A stretch of DNA of 64,000 bases from Anthostomella pinea. Its lineage: Eukaryota > Ascomycota > Sordariomycetes > Xylariales > Xylariaceae. Position numbers and translations under genes: made by a program. The stretch is taken from NCBI GenBank assembly GCA_963556695.1, contig CAUWAG010000004.1, forward strand, positions 2,418,001-2,482,000, read 5' to 3'. Positions 22,594-32,858 of this stretch are shown here, piece by piece. Numbering within the stretch: position 1 is the first letter of the stretch; every line of letters starts with the position of its first letter. The notes under the pieces were generated by a model, which saw only the letters and a program-made list of their open reading frames with translations, did no database searches and was not told the DNA's origin.

Positions 22594-25500
22594 CTACTCG
22601 ATGAGCTTAGGCCTCGAAGCACTCGCACCATCGTGTTCTTCATCAGCCCTCCGCTTGTTCTGCCCAGGAGCAGCGGTGGGAAGTCGGCTCGCAGCCTCCG
22701 AATGCGGCAGGTTCTCTAGCAAGACGAGCTCACGGTAGGTGGCCTCGCCGAGTAACGCCTTTACGTACTCGCAACGAAAAGGGTGCAGTTTCTCCTCAAA
22801 GCTTGCGAGGCCGGCGCGATACTGCGCCATGTCGTGCTGGAACTCCCGCCCCAGCTTCGTGACGACCAATGCACCCTTCGGTCCCTGCCTGTACGACCCC
22901 TTGGTCACACAGCGGAATAACTCCTTTGGTAACTGCTGCTCGAGATGGTTCCAGCGCGCAATCAAAACGCGAAACTCCTGCGTCTGCAGCTCGCTGTTCT
23001 GGAGGAACACATTGAGGCTGCGGCACTCCGCGCATAACGGCGCACACCCACGGGGTTTGTGGGCCCACCCGACGGGCTGCTTGGGGTATTGGGGCAGGTC
23101 GACGACAAGGATTTTACGCAGGATGGTCGTGTACATGTGCTTGGCCGATTCAAGCGCGGGCACCTTGTGTTTTTCCAGCGTCGACGTGAGACGTTTCAGG
23201 AATTCCTGGATCACCCGGGAGCTGGGAATGGATTTGACCTTCGAATTGGGGATGTGCTTGTAGACGGCGATGAAACTCGCATTAAGGAGAGGAGTCATGT
23301 CTTCCGAGAGCCCTATACTGAGACCGTGGTCGACGAGGTGGATGAAGTCCCTGAGAAATGTGGCCTCTAGACAGTCGAAGCCATGGGCTTTGGTAAACCA
23401 GGTTTCCTCTGGAAAGTCTGAGATATCAAGTGTGAGCTTCTCTCTACAGCCTTCCAATATGCGTCGGGAGATCTCTGCGGCTCCAGAGAGTGAGTTGTTG
23501 CTGTGCTTCTGATACACGGTTCGCAAGATCGAACAGATGAGGACCTTGGGTCCACGCTTTGAGAGGATTGGGACCAACCTGATGAGATAACTTTAGCATC
23601 AACCATTACGAATGAGGTTACCATGGAACCTGCATGACCACGGATTTACCTACCAATTCGCTGCCCATGAGTCGTTGCTAGCCTGTGAATCAAGAAGATC
23701 GATCAAGATATCGTGATCGATCAAGATATCCTGATCATTCAAGATATCGTGAGCATTCACGCCCAGTGAGGCTTCGGACTCGATGGCTTTGCGCGGAACC
23801 AGCGCTTTCCACTCTTGGAAGGAAGCTTTTGAGGGTATCGCGACCCAAGATAACTTCTGCCTTGTTGATAATATCCTCTGTCTTGTTGATAATATCCCTC
23901 AAGGTCTCCAAATCCAGACTTCCAGCGATCAGGTCACCGAGCCTAGAGTCTGATTAGAGCAAGGCAATGGTTGAGTACTCCTGATAACGTACCAGCTGTC
24001 CCAGTCCGGTGGTGTATTAATATCTTGTGAGACGCTCTCGTTCACAAGCTGAATGATTCTTGTCAACACAGCGTCCCGGGAAGTGGGAGACCACCGCGAC
24101 GCGCCGACGAGCTCCCTGAAAAGTCCGTTATCCTGAAACCTGATGGCAAGGGCCACTAATTCAGTTAACAGTTCGCCGTCCAGCGACGACTCTTGAACGG
24201 CTTTCCTTAAGAACTCCAGCGCGGTGGCCTGGAGTGTGGGATCAAGTGGTGATTGGTTGAGCATATCGGTAACTTGACTCAGTATGACAGCTTTGCCTGT
24301 ATCATAGGATTCAAGGAGCAGACTATGAAGTTGATGCATGGGGACGATCAGGACGACCTGATATTGCAGTCAGCTTGGAGTGGCCGAGCTAGTCTTCGGT
24401 GCATAGTGCTTACACTTTCGTGGTAACGATAGGAAAGAGGGGCGCTTCCGTAACCGAAGATGCTTTCATCTTCCTCTTCACTATCAGCCTCTCGGTCCCA
24501 ATGTCCTTCGCCCAGGATCTCCTCCTCGTCGATGGCGGCGCTGTCGCAGACGGTGCGTCCGTGGTTTGTTTTTATCGTCCGTATGTCCCCACCTCTCTCT
24601 TCTATCTCTTCTCCATAGGAATCATACCTCCTGTGATTCGGCCCGGGTTGGCCCTGTCCAAGTTGGCGAGGAAGACACAATATCCGGTCACCAAGGAAAT
24701 GTCGTGCAGCATCTGACACACAGCTTGATTACGACCTCTCAGATTTTCCAACGAGAGGTTCGATGGTGAGTACCTGTCCTCAAGCATGTACACCTGCTTC
24801 TTCGCTTCCGACGTGTGGGCTTGCCATTTGGAAAGCAGCGAGCGGAGCTTGTTCATCTCCTCAACAATCAGACCAGCTGACATTCGGGCGCCGCCTGTAT
24901 GAATGACGTCGTAAGTTAGCACCAGACGGTACCCAGACTCCAGGGGCTTGATTTCATGTGTAACATCATCAGAAAACCACGCCAGACTCGTCAAGCTCAA
25001 GTCGGACGCCTGATCAGTGTCGAGACTGCGGACCCTCCCAGCATGGGATAGTTGCGCACTGCCACCCTTATGCTTTGAGGGAAGACAGACAACCAGTGTG
25101 CCGACCATATCCGCTGCCGTCTCCGAGTCCTTGTGGCACTTGGAAAAAGAGCCTTCCCCGTATAGAAGCAGCTTGCAGGGCTCTGCTTTCACTCCTGACA
25201 TGCCCAGACTCCACGCAGCATCCGCCAGCAACGTGCCAAGGAATGATTGCCAGTCCGGATTGGCTAGCTTGAATTGGGTGTGATCGAGTTCCCAGGTATT
25301 TCGTGCTGATGTGTCTACCCGTGTATCTGCCCTCTTTCTGGAAGGGGCTCGGCTACAGGCATCCTTGATGGTCTCGGCATCACGGGGCACCAAAGGTAGT
25401 GGGATTAGGGCGCCGACAACGGTCAATCCAGGGTTGGGGAAGGTGCCGTGCTTCCTAGAGGTAGCAATTGAGTCGGTGAGCACAACCCCATCGAACCATT

Positions 25501-25654
25501 CGAGCAGATCCTGCTTGAGCTGCTCAAAAGCAGGAGCACTGTTGTTCGATGTATTTGTGGGAGAGTCGCCACCTCCATTCGCAAGGTAAGCTGGAACGGG
25601 TCCAATGGACCAGGACGCCATATCGGTACCAGCACCGACTCTGACCCGGTCCAT
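22594..25654 (-). pseudogene. 2OG-Fe(II) oxygenase superfamily gene, two frame disruptions
   Basis: Minus-strand pieces 25654-24414, 24357-23993, 23942-23654 and 23578-22594 join at good splice sites (introns of 56, 50 and 75 bp) into a protein of about 960 aa. The N-terminal third has the prolyl-hydroxylase-like core. His174 and Asp176 (SKCHKDSE) and His233 (DVTHEIKP) would bind iron, and Arg243 (GYRLVLTYD) would bind 2-oxoglutarate. The rest is the long helical C-terminal part found in a fungal family of unknown substrate. Frame is lost twice. Near 24605-24630 one base is missing, or a very short 26-bp intron was removed. At 23817-23824 a TTCC duplication adds four bases. Between those sites the frame is open and family-like, so the lesions are recent or are assembly errors. 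The start at Met 25654 is a choice; Met 25621 is also possible. Confidence 0.6.
23695..23748. repeat. 3 x 18-bp coding minisatellite
   Basis: Three units read on the minus strand, each beginning GATATCTTG, encode Asp-Ile-Leu-(Asn/Ile)-Asp-(Gln/His/Leu). They lie in the third exon of the 2OG oxygenase-like gene. A second in-frame tandem pair (about 23866-23907) encodes DIINKTE then DIINKAE. Both keep length in multiples of three. Confidence 0.85.
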
Positions 25655-26006
25655 CGCTTGTGTAGCGGGAGGATCCTCCAGCAGTTGCGATCCCCGGGGA
25701 ACTTCTTCGTAGTATTGTTGTAACTCGAACAGGAGGGCTTTGCGGTGGATGAATGGAATTGGACAGATTAGATTTTGTGCTCGGAGAAGGGCAAGATTCG
25801 ATCAGACGCGTCGGTTGTTGAAGGGAAGGTACAAAGCTGTAGCAGTGGGGCACAGACCACAAGCCTGTATATCAGTTCGCACCTTCCCCTGACATTAGAT
25901 CTGCACCTGCCTCTGGTGAATGTGTGTCGAAAGTTTTTGGCATTACTGCTTAGAGCTGTTGAGACATGATACCGCTATGATCATACCTCACTACCAGGTT
26001 GGAAAT
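25655..26006. other. short region between two minus-strand genes
   Basis: About 350 bp between the stop of the SAT4-like gene and the chosen start of the oxygenase-like gene. The oxygenase reading frame stays open without an ATG from 25654 back to about 25800, so the true start could be upstream through an unseen exon. Nothing else is visible. Confidence 0.4.
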
Positions 26007-27458
26007 TCAACATCTCCTAGAATTTTTAATCGTCACCGTCTTTGTCTGCATAATGCCATCCGAGTCCCATCCTTCATGTTGCCGAGCATCCCAGGCTGAA
26101 CCGTTTGAGGCGGGAAAAGACACCCTGTTTGCCCTATTCCCGTCGGCGCTGACCTCCAGGGGCTCACCGCATCCAAGGGTCGTCATGTCAAAACCCCGAT
26201 CCGCGGTTTCGTCGATCAGCTCCCCGTATTTGTTGACTTTCCTCCTGGGCGTCATAGAGTGGCCGAAGGTTCGAAGGGCCTTCGGTGTGCTTTCGGGCGT
26301 CTGCTTGGAGTTATACGAACCAAAAATGGAGGGGGCGACATGGACGCCGAACTTCCGCATCGTGAACATGGACGGGCACATGACGAGGAGGTTTAGCTCG
26401 ACAAGGGCCCAGAGAATGGTCGGCATGATGTCCCACGTTTGGTCGGGTGACTGGAAAGTCGGTTGCAGTAGGTAGTATAGCCGGACGATCGAGGTGACGA
26501 AGGTGCTGGTTGGAGTGCTAGTCAGCGCAACCCCGGGGCTGTAGACTAAGAGGAGGAAAAAACTCACGCTGAACCAACAACGAACATGGCCAGTATGCCA
26601 ATCTGATGAGACCTCTTCAGCCGCAGTCCCAATATCAGAGGAAATGGCAACCCCAGGATAATCAAGTCCGACACGAAACCCAGGATCGCTGTTGCAAGCC
26701 AGATAGCCTGCCGGTCGTTACAATACCCGTCGAGCATAGCCACCTATGATAACAGACGTTGTTAGCTGCCTCGCGCTTCTTCAGGGCCTAGGTCAGTGTG
26801 ACTGCTTACATCCCACGCTTTGCTGATCGGGTTGCAAGCGAACAATAGTGCAAAGAACAGAGAGGTGCAGTAGCCAACGACGAGAAACATGGCAGCGCGG
26901 ACTGCCCATATCCATTGGCTTTGAGGCGCCAGGCGCTGATAAGATAACAGGATTGAAAGCTTGCTGAGCAAGTGGACGATGTTGAATATCATTGCGACTA
27001 TAGTGAAGGACTGGACCAATGGGCTTCGTTAGCCAGGTGTTCGGGTCAGCGGGACGGCCCGTCCTGTCCTACCTTCAGGAACAATATGAACCGGTCCATC
27101 GGCATCTCCCAAGCGTGAATGCCCAACATCAGACGTTGGAACCAACTGATGACCAGAGACTGGCAGGTCAGACTTATCACCCAGGTCGCGAGGAGGCATA
27201 CTGTTCGAGAAAGAGTATGGTTAGACGCAGCTCGTCGCGTTGAGGCAGCTTGAACTTGCCTGTCTCCGGATCAGCCCATCGTCGCTGCACCCACCACTTG
27301 ACGTAGACATGCTGGCTCAGAAATAGAACCGCGAGTGATGCCCCGATGCCGTAGACAAGAGACAGTGCCAGTCCGAGATTCCGCTGAGGGTGTTCGAAGT
27401 CGACATCATAGCCCGCTGGTGCCGGGAGCACAGTGAGCACGCCGTCCGTCAACGACAT
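26007..27458 (-). CDS. SAT4/Pth11-like seven-transmembrane protein (fungal rhodopsin-domain family)
   Basis: Five exons on the minus strand: 27458-27260, 27200-27073, 27010-26810, 26743-26568 and 26517-26007, giving 404 aa. The first helix is LALSLVYGIGASLAVLFL. Further hydrophobic helices occur in exon 2 (LLATWVISLTCQSLVI), exon 3 (SFTIVAMIFNIVHLLS, VVGYCTSLFFALLFACNP), exon 4 (ILGFVSDLIILGLPFPL) and exon 5 (IMPTILWALVELNLLVMC). This is the layout of the fungal integral-membrane family once called SAT4, which includes Pth11-like receptors. The C-terminal ~110 residues are a hydrophilic cytosolic tail. The first intron uses a GC donor (CAG|GCAAGT), which restores the conserved reading; the other three introns use GT. 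Members may sense external signals, but the ligand is unknown. It is divergent from the FAD oxidoreductase. Confidence 0.85.
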
Positions 27459-28691
27459 TGTGCTTCAGATCGACTGCGGGTTTTCGAGAGGTCAAGATGT
27501 GGCACAATTGATACGGAAGCTGGACTGGCCGTGCACGACTGACGACTGCACAACTGTGATATTAGTACGAGCGTTGAGTTGGTCAGCAAACCCTATCCTC
27601 AGAGTATGGCCTGAGGGGGCGCCGGGGAACGAGGAAGAATCCGTCCGGATGGAGATAGAAAAGATCAGGTTACACCCCTAACTGAAGGATTTGAATCACA
27701 TTCAATAGTCGTCATGAGCGGCAGCTCATGTCATATGCGGCTTTGAAACTCCACTTCAAGCATTTTGGGATATCATGTTATTCTCGTGTAACGCTTGGCC
27801 TCATGAAGCTGGCAGTGCTAGCTAGACTAGAGGGTTCCGTAAAACCTTGGGTATGAACATGGATTCTTTTGAGCGTCGTCTACATTATGTAACTGCATGC
27901 TTATCAGTTAGTTGCTGCAGCCAGGGTCCTTGTACGTGTACTTGCATGGGGCGGGTAGCACCTCTCTCGGTTCCTCACCAAAAAGAACGCATTGTAATAA
28001 TAACACATGCTCACTATACGCAGGACGCTCATCCGGGTTCACATCTAAAACTAAGGCTCCTGGTCGTCACACGAGCCTTTCCTATACCCTAGAGAGAGCA
28101 TAGCTCGGCTGAGCCGTAACTCCAAAACAACGTGATCGACCTGACTGACTGACTGACAGGAAGTGTGGATGGAGGCCTGCCACGAGTGGTAGCCTGTTGG
28201 ATCCGACACCTGCATGGTGTGACAATAGCATGCGCCAACGCGGTCCGACGGTCACTAATTGGGTATAAAAAATAGGGGCAATCACACCTTCCTAATCTGG
28301 GCGCCCTGTTCACCGGGGTTGTGCACGGATAGATACTGCCTTATGTAGACACGACCAGCCGCGTCTGGGCCCAGGGGAACGGAACCGAAGAACGGTCGTA
28401 CGACGGCCGCGCAGCCGATGTCACGAACAGTAGCATCTCACAGTCCTCCGTGTTGTTCGGTGTTCAACCACCCCGGCGCGGTTCCCACATGTTATCCATA
28501 ACATATTGGGCTACCCCGCTCCTTGCTCGGCGCTGCAGTGAGATGGATCCTGTAAGCCAGATTAGGAGAGGAGGTCGCAGTATCTACATTAATGATTACA
28601 CAGAATATTCTCCCGACAAGGCAGGGCAGGGCACATTCCAACTCTCAAATTCGTGCCCATTTTCAACTCGTTGGTCACAGTCTCAGAAACG
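27459..28691. promoter_or_regulatory. divergent promoter region, SAT4-like and FAD oxidoreductase genes
   Basis: 1.2 kb between two start codons facing away from each other, so both promoters lie here. It has a (CTGA)n run at about 28141-28157. An upstream in-frame ATG at 28653 is an alternative start for the oxidoreductase. Shared control is plausible but not shown. Confidence 0.45.
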
Positions 28692-30582
28692 ATGGCATTC
28701 GCGGTTAACCAGGACATGGTCGACCGGATGAGGTCCGTGTCTGCGTTGCAGGCCGAGGCCGAGTCCGAGTCCGACGTGTTCAAGGCTGCTATCAAACACC
28801 TCCAGGAGGCCGGCCTGGAAGAAGTCCTCTACACCCCGGCCAGGCAGTTCGGGACCTACAGCGAACGTATAGGGTCCTACTGGTCTCTCACCCCGCGAGC
28901 CAGACCGTGGGCGATTGTGCAGCCGCGTAACACGGAGGAGGTGTCCAAGGCGCTGAAAGCACTGGTCAAGACTAACGGCTGCCAATTCGCCATTCGCAGG
29001 TATGAATATGGATAGTTGCGACTCGCCAGCGTTGTCTGATACTAATTCAAAATGCAGTGGAGGTCACACATGTTATCCTGGCTCAAACAATATCGTAGAT
29101 GGGGTCACGATTGACCTGGGTCTGATGAGCCAGACTGAATATAACCCTGAGACGAAGCTGGCTTCGATACGGCCGGGTGGCCAATGGACAGGTGTGTATA
29201 ACACCTTGGAAAAGTGTAAGTGTTCTCAGCCTGCTCATGAGTCTCCTGGATAAGAGACATGATACTAATACCTTCATGCAGTGGGCGTCATGGTGGCCGG
29301 AGGCCGAGAAGGCCTGGTTGGTGTGGGCGGCTTGTTGACTGGCGGAGGAAAGACATATTATACCTGCCGTGTAGGCTTCGCTTGTGGTGAGTGACGGGGC
29401 CATACCCCGTGATAACCAACGGCGACGGGCAACCGCTGACCTGCGCAACAGACCAAGTGGTGAACTACGAGGTGGTGCTGGCCGACGGCACTATCACCAA
29501 CGCGAACGAGTCGGAGAACCCGGATCTCTTCCGCGTCCTCAAGGGAGGCTCCAGCAACTTCGGCATCGTGACCCGATTCGACATGAAGACGTTCCCGGCG
29601 CACGACGTCTACGACGGCATCGTCACCTTCCCACCCTCGTCCGGGGACGCTGTCATTGATGCATTCATCGACTTTACCAAGCAGCTCCACGTGGTCGACG
29701 ATGCGCACATCCTCGCCATGTGGGTGTCCATGTCTCAGAGGGACATTGCGATGCTGAACGGCATCCCCGTCGACCCTGCTCAGCCTCCGGATCTGACCAT
29801 GGTGTCCATGATCAACATGATCATGACCCAGCTCGACGGCGTAGAGGCATCACCGTCCTTGGAGAGATTCATGAACGTTCCCAATCCCATCAATAATACG
29901 ATGAAGCACACGACTTTGGCCAAGAAGGTGGCCGGGTTCCTCCTGCCTTCGAATCGAGAGTGAGTTCCTAGCATGTGATGACAGAGAGTAAGGCTAATGG
30001 TGTGCCATTCAGAGATATATGGTTCAGCCTCAATTATAAGCTGGACAGGCGGATCATTGCCAAGAACGTAGAGGTGTACGACAGGCTTGTCAAGGATATC
30101 GGCGAGCGCTCCCCCGGGTGCGTCATCCAGATGGTGTTGCAGCCATTCCCTACCTCGTTTGGAAAACACTCCACCGAGCGTGGGGGGAACATGTTCGGGC
30201 TGGAGCGGTTCAAGGATGACTCTGTAAGTTAAGCCCCCGGAGACGGCCCACATACCTGGTGAGCGAGACTAGCTGACATTACGGCATCTAGGTTCTTATC
30301 ATCGTCGCCGTCGAGGGCAGCACACCCGGCTTCTACGACATGGCCTTCCCGATCTTCAAGGCCGCCGTCGACGAGATCGAGGACTATGCCAAGTCGGTAG
30401 GGGGCGACTTCGAGTTCCGCTACCTCAATTACTGCGATGGCTCCCAGGACCCCCTGAGTACCTATGGTCCCGAGAACATCCGCAAGATGAAGGATGCGGC
30501 GGCCAAGTTTGACCCGACGGGCGTTTTCCAGACCAAGGTGCCTGGCGGGTTCAAGATCAGCAAGGTGAAGACGCCGGAGTGA
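28692..30582 (+). CDS. FAD-linked oxidoreductase, VAO/berberine-bridge-enzyme-like
   Basis: Six exons: 28692-28999, 29058-29215, 29282-29386, 29452-29959, 30013-30223 and 30292-30582, giving 526 aa. The FAD-binding PCMH domain starts with RPWAIVQPRNTEEV. It includes SGGHTCYPGSNN, in which His106 fits the covalent 8-alpha-histidyl site, and VGVGGLLTGGG. The loop that carries the second, cysteinyl flavin bond in bicovalent enzymes (G-x-C before TVG) has no Cys here, so attachment is probably mono-covalent. The BBE domain is at the C-terminus (YLNYCDGSQDPLSTYG), though the classic signature is altered. Reactions of the family include oxidative cyclisation and alcohol or amine oxidation, so the substrate is open. 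No signal peptide is clear. Met 28653 would add 13 residues. Confidence 0.88.
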
Positions 30583-30980
30583 TGGCCAGTACACCGAGGG
30601 GATATAGAATACCTAGTGGGAGGTATCGCAATGCTTCAAATGCACGGGGAACGTTTTAGTATATATGTCCCGTGTTATAGACCTATAGTTGGAGTTCTAT
30701 ACCGCTGCCGCCACATGCGCTCCTACATTACTATAAAGCCCCATAACATGTCCAACTCCCCTATGGACCTGTAATAGACGACTGGGCAAGGCCATCGTTG
30801 CCAGCCTCTCTTCCACTCGCCGCCTGTTCGAGAAGCATGTGATACGCCATGATTGAGTAATATAACCCCGCTCAGGTGCAATTCACAACGTTGTCAGAGA
30901 AGTATCTGCAAGTCTTCCATGGACTTTGACCAAGGCACTGAGGCACTGATTAGCAGTGACCTGCGTGCAGAGCGGCGGCT
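30583..30980. other. short convergent intergenic region
   Basis: About 400 bp between the stop of the FAD oxidoreductase (+) and the stop of the small secreted protein (-). No gene is visible. It should contain both 3' ends. Confidence 0.5.
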
Positions 30981-31460
30981 TTAGAATCCACTTACTGTAC
31001 CCCAGGTGCAATCATATTCATAGTAGTTTCCATCCGATGCAGAAACCACGCACTTGTTTAAATCGCTAGCGCATTGCTGTATCATTAGGGGTCAGCGAGG
31101 AAGAACACAACGCTATGTTATCGTCAAGAGACGTACTCCTTGGATATCACCCCTTGAATTTAACTGGCGCCGGCTGGAGTCGGATGGACAGCCATGGTGG
31201 CCCGGGCAGCTCTTCACGTTGGCCTTGGACAAGATCTTCGTCCATTCTTCTTTCACCTTGTGGTCATCGCCCCAGTCGAATTTGACCTGATCGCAGAGAT
31301 TCTGGTCAAGCTCCTTCAACCCTACGACGGGCATTGGGCAGGTGTCCCTGGCGTGCAAGATCCCAGCAATGCCGCGTTCGCGGCTGGAGGAGGGAGTGGC
31401 GGCGGCGAGTGTGAGGTTGGCGGCTGCTGCGGCGAGCTGGAGGCAAGTGGATAGCTTCAT
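30981..31460 (-). CDS. small secreted cysteine-rich protein (hypothetical)
   Basis: Two exons, 31460-31137 and 31076-30981, with a 60-bp intron (GTACGT...GATACAG, internal CTAAT), give 139 aa. Residues 1-22 are a strong signal peptide, followed by a basic, Ser-rich segment. The mature part has seven cysteines, spaced as single Cys at TCP, LCD, SCP, GCP, QC, KC and DC, and a dibasic RR site in the middle that could be Kex2-cleaved. The second exon supplies three of the seven cysteines; without splicing the frame stops soon after the donor. No known domain fits. Size, secretion and cysteines match effector-like or antimicrobial-like proteins, which is an inference. It lies next to, and convergent with, the FAD oxidoreductase. 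A GTAAGT near the end of exon 2 might be a second donor. Confidence 0.7.
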
Positions 31461-32858
31461 GGCAGATAGCGTGGGAAATAAATAGGGAATGAAGAGATAA
31501 GCGCTGATGTCTAATTCATGAGTTGGTTGTGGTCACTGGTTTGATCTTAAGGCAAGTGGTTAGGTACGTTGTATTGGCCGTCGAACAACTCTGTGGAACC
31601 TAGAAGCTTTTGGTTAGAAATGATGACACTCCCTCCTGGTTCATTGCTTTAGTGTAGCACTCTTCCTGTAGTGTAATAATAGTTAGACCCCTCGAGCATA
31701 AGACCTAGTGACATCAGACTCCAGCTGTTCTAAGTATACAATGGTCCTTTGTTTGAATTTACGACAGGCCTCCATGAAAACTAATGCCATCTCTTGAAGT
31801 GCTGGGTTGGATATTACAACGCCTAATAATAGGCTTGGTAATTTTAGCAATCAACTCAGTTCACGTCAGGTGCCAGTGCGGACACTCATTCCCTCTCGGG
31901 CTTTCTCCGCTCTTTGTGGGCATAGTCTTGAGCACGGCCACTCCTAATATCCGCAATGACTTCAACAGCACCTTGCATCTATTTCAATCTATAAAGGATA
32001 TACATAGCCAGATCCCTCTGCATAGGATTTGTGCTACTTTAATACTGGGGGACCAACGAGGGTTATGACATTCCTTTGCTCGCTAAGCCGCGCCTGTAGG
32101 GATGAATCAAGCGAGGGAGTTGCAAAGAATGGGCACTGGAGATTTGCCTACGAAGTCAACCTTCCAGGGAACGGGCTATAATTAGCACCCGGATACACTG
32201 ACGTGATTCTAGAGTTCTGACTGGCCAATTTGGGGCCCATGGGTTACGATGGTTGGGTTGAAGTCCTGGCCTGTTGAATTCTGCTGTGGACATCAGGATT
32301 CCCAACCTAGTCATCCGCTGGATTTAAAGACCACACTCGCAAGCTTTCTTTGGACGAATGATTGAATGAATTGATAACTACAGAGACCAACCGGGACCGA
32401 ACGAGTTCGAGGCAATGCGGTCTATATTGGGAGGCCGACATCCGTTGAATATGGTTGGCCAGTGGCGAGCGTTCATGTTTCCGCAAAGCCATGGGGAGTC
32501 TCGTGGGGGGGTCGGGTGTGCAAGCTGACCCACGCACAATGGACCAAAATACAAATTCAAGTCACCTTCAGTCGATGGGAAGGAAGCCTCTTCATTATCG
32601 AAGTCTCGTATAAACTACCTATTAACAGCTCAGCGAGGCCGTATGGTATCATAGGGACTTCACATGCCAACCGTCTGATCCAGTTGCTATGCCAAAAGGG
32701 GGAGACCCTCGCATTTGAACCTTGGAGTCTGACGACCGGGCGTCCTGCAATCCGATTTGATGTCTTCTTATTGTCCAAACATCGTTGGATATTCCTGACA
32801 ACGTGACCGACGATCGAGTGGTTTATTTGCGGCGGGGAGGCATGGGAGGGCTCGGTTT
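31461..32858. other. 1.4-kb intergenic region
   Basis: Holds the promoter side of the small secreted protein and the 3' flank of RVS167. The 94-codon plus-strand frame at 31784-32068 has no domain and a poor context. No gene, repeat or structured RNA is supported. Confidence 0.5.

Noticed and set aside
22594..31460. A complete secondary-metabolite gene cluster
   Set aside because: Tailoring-type enzymes are present, but there is no polyketide synthase, NRPS, terpene cyclase, RiPP precursor with repeated cores, transporter or pathway regulator.
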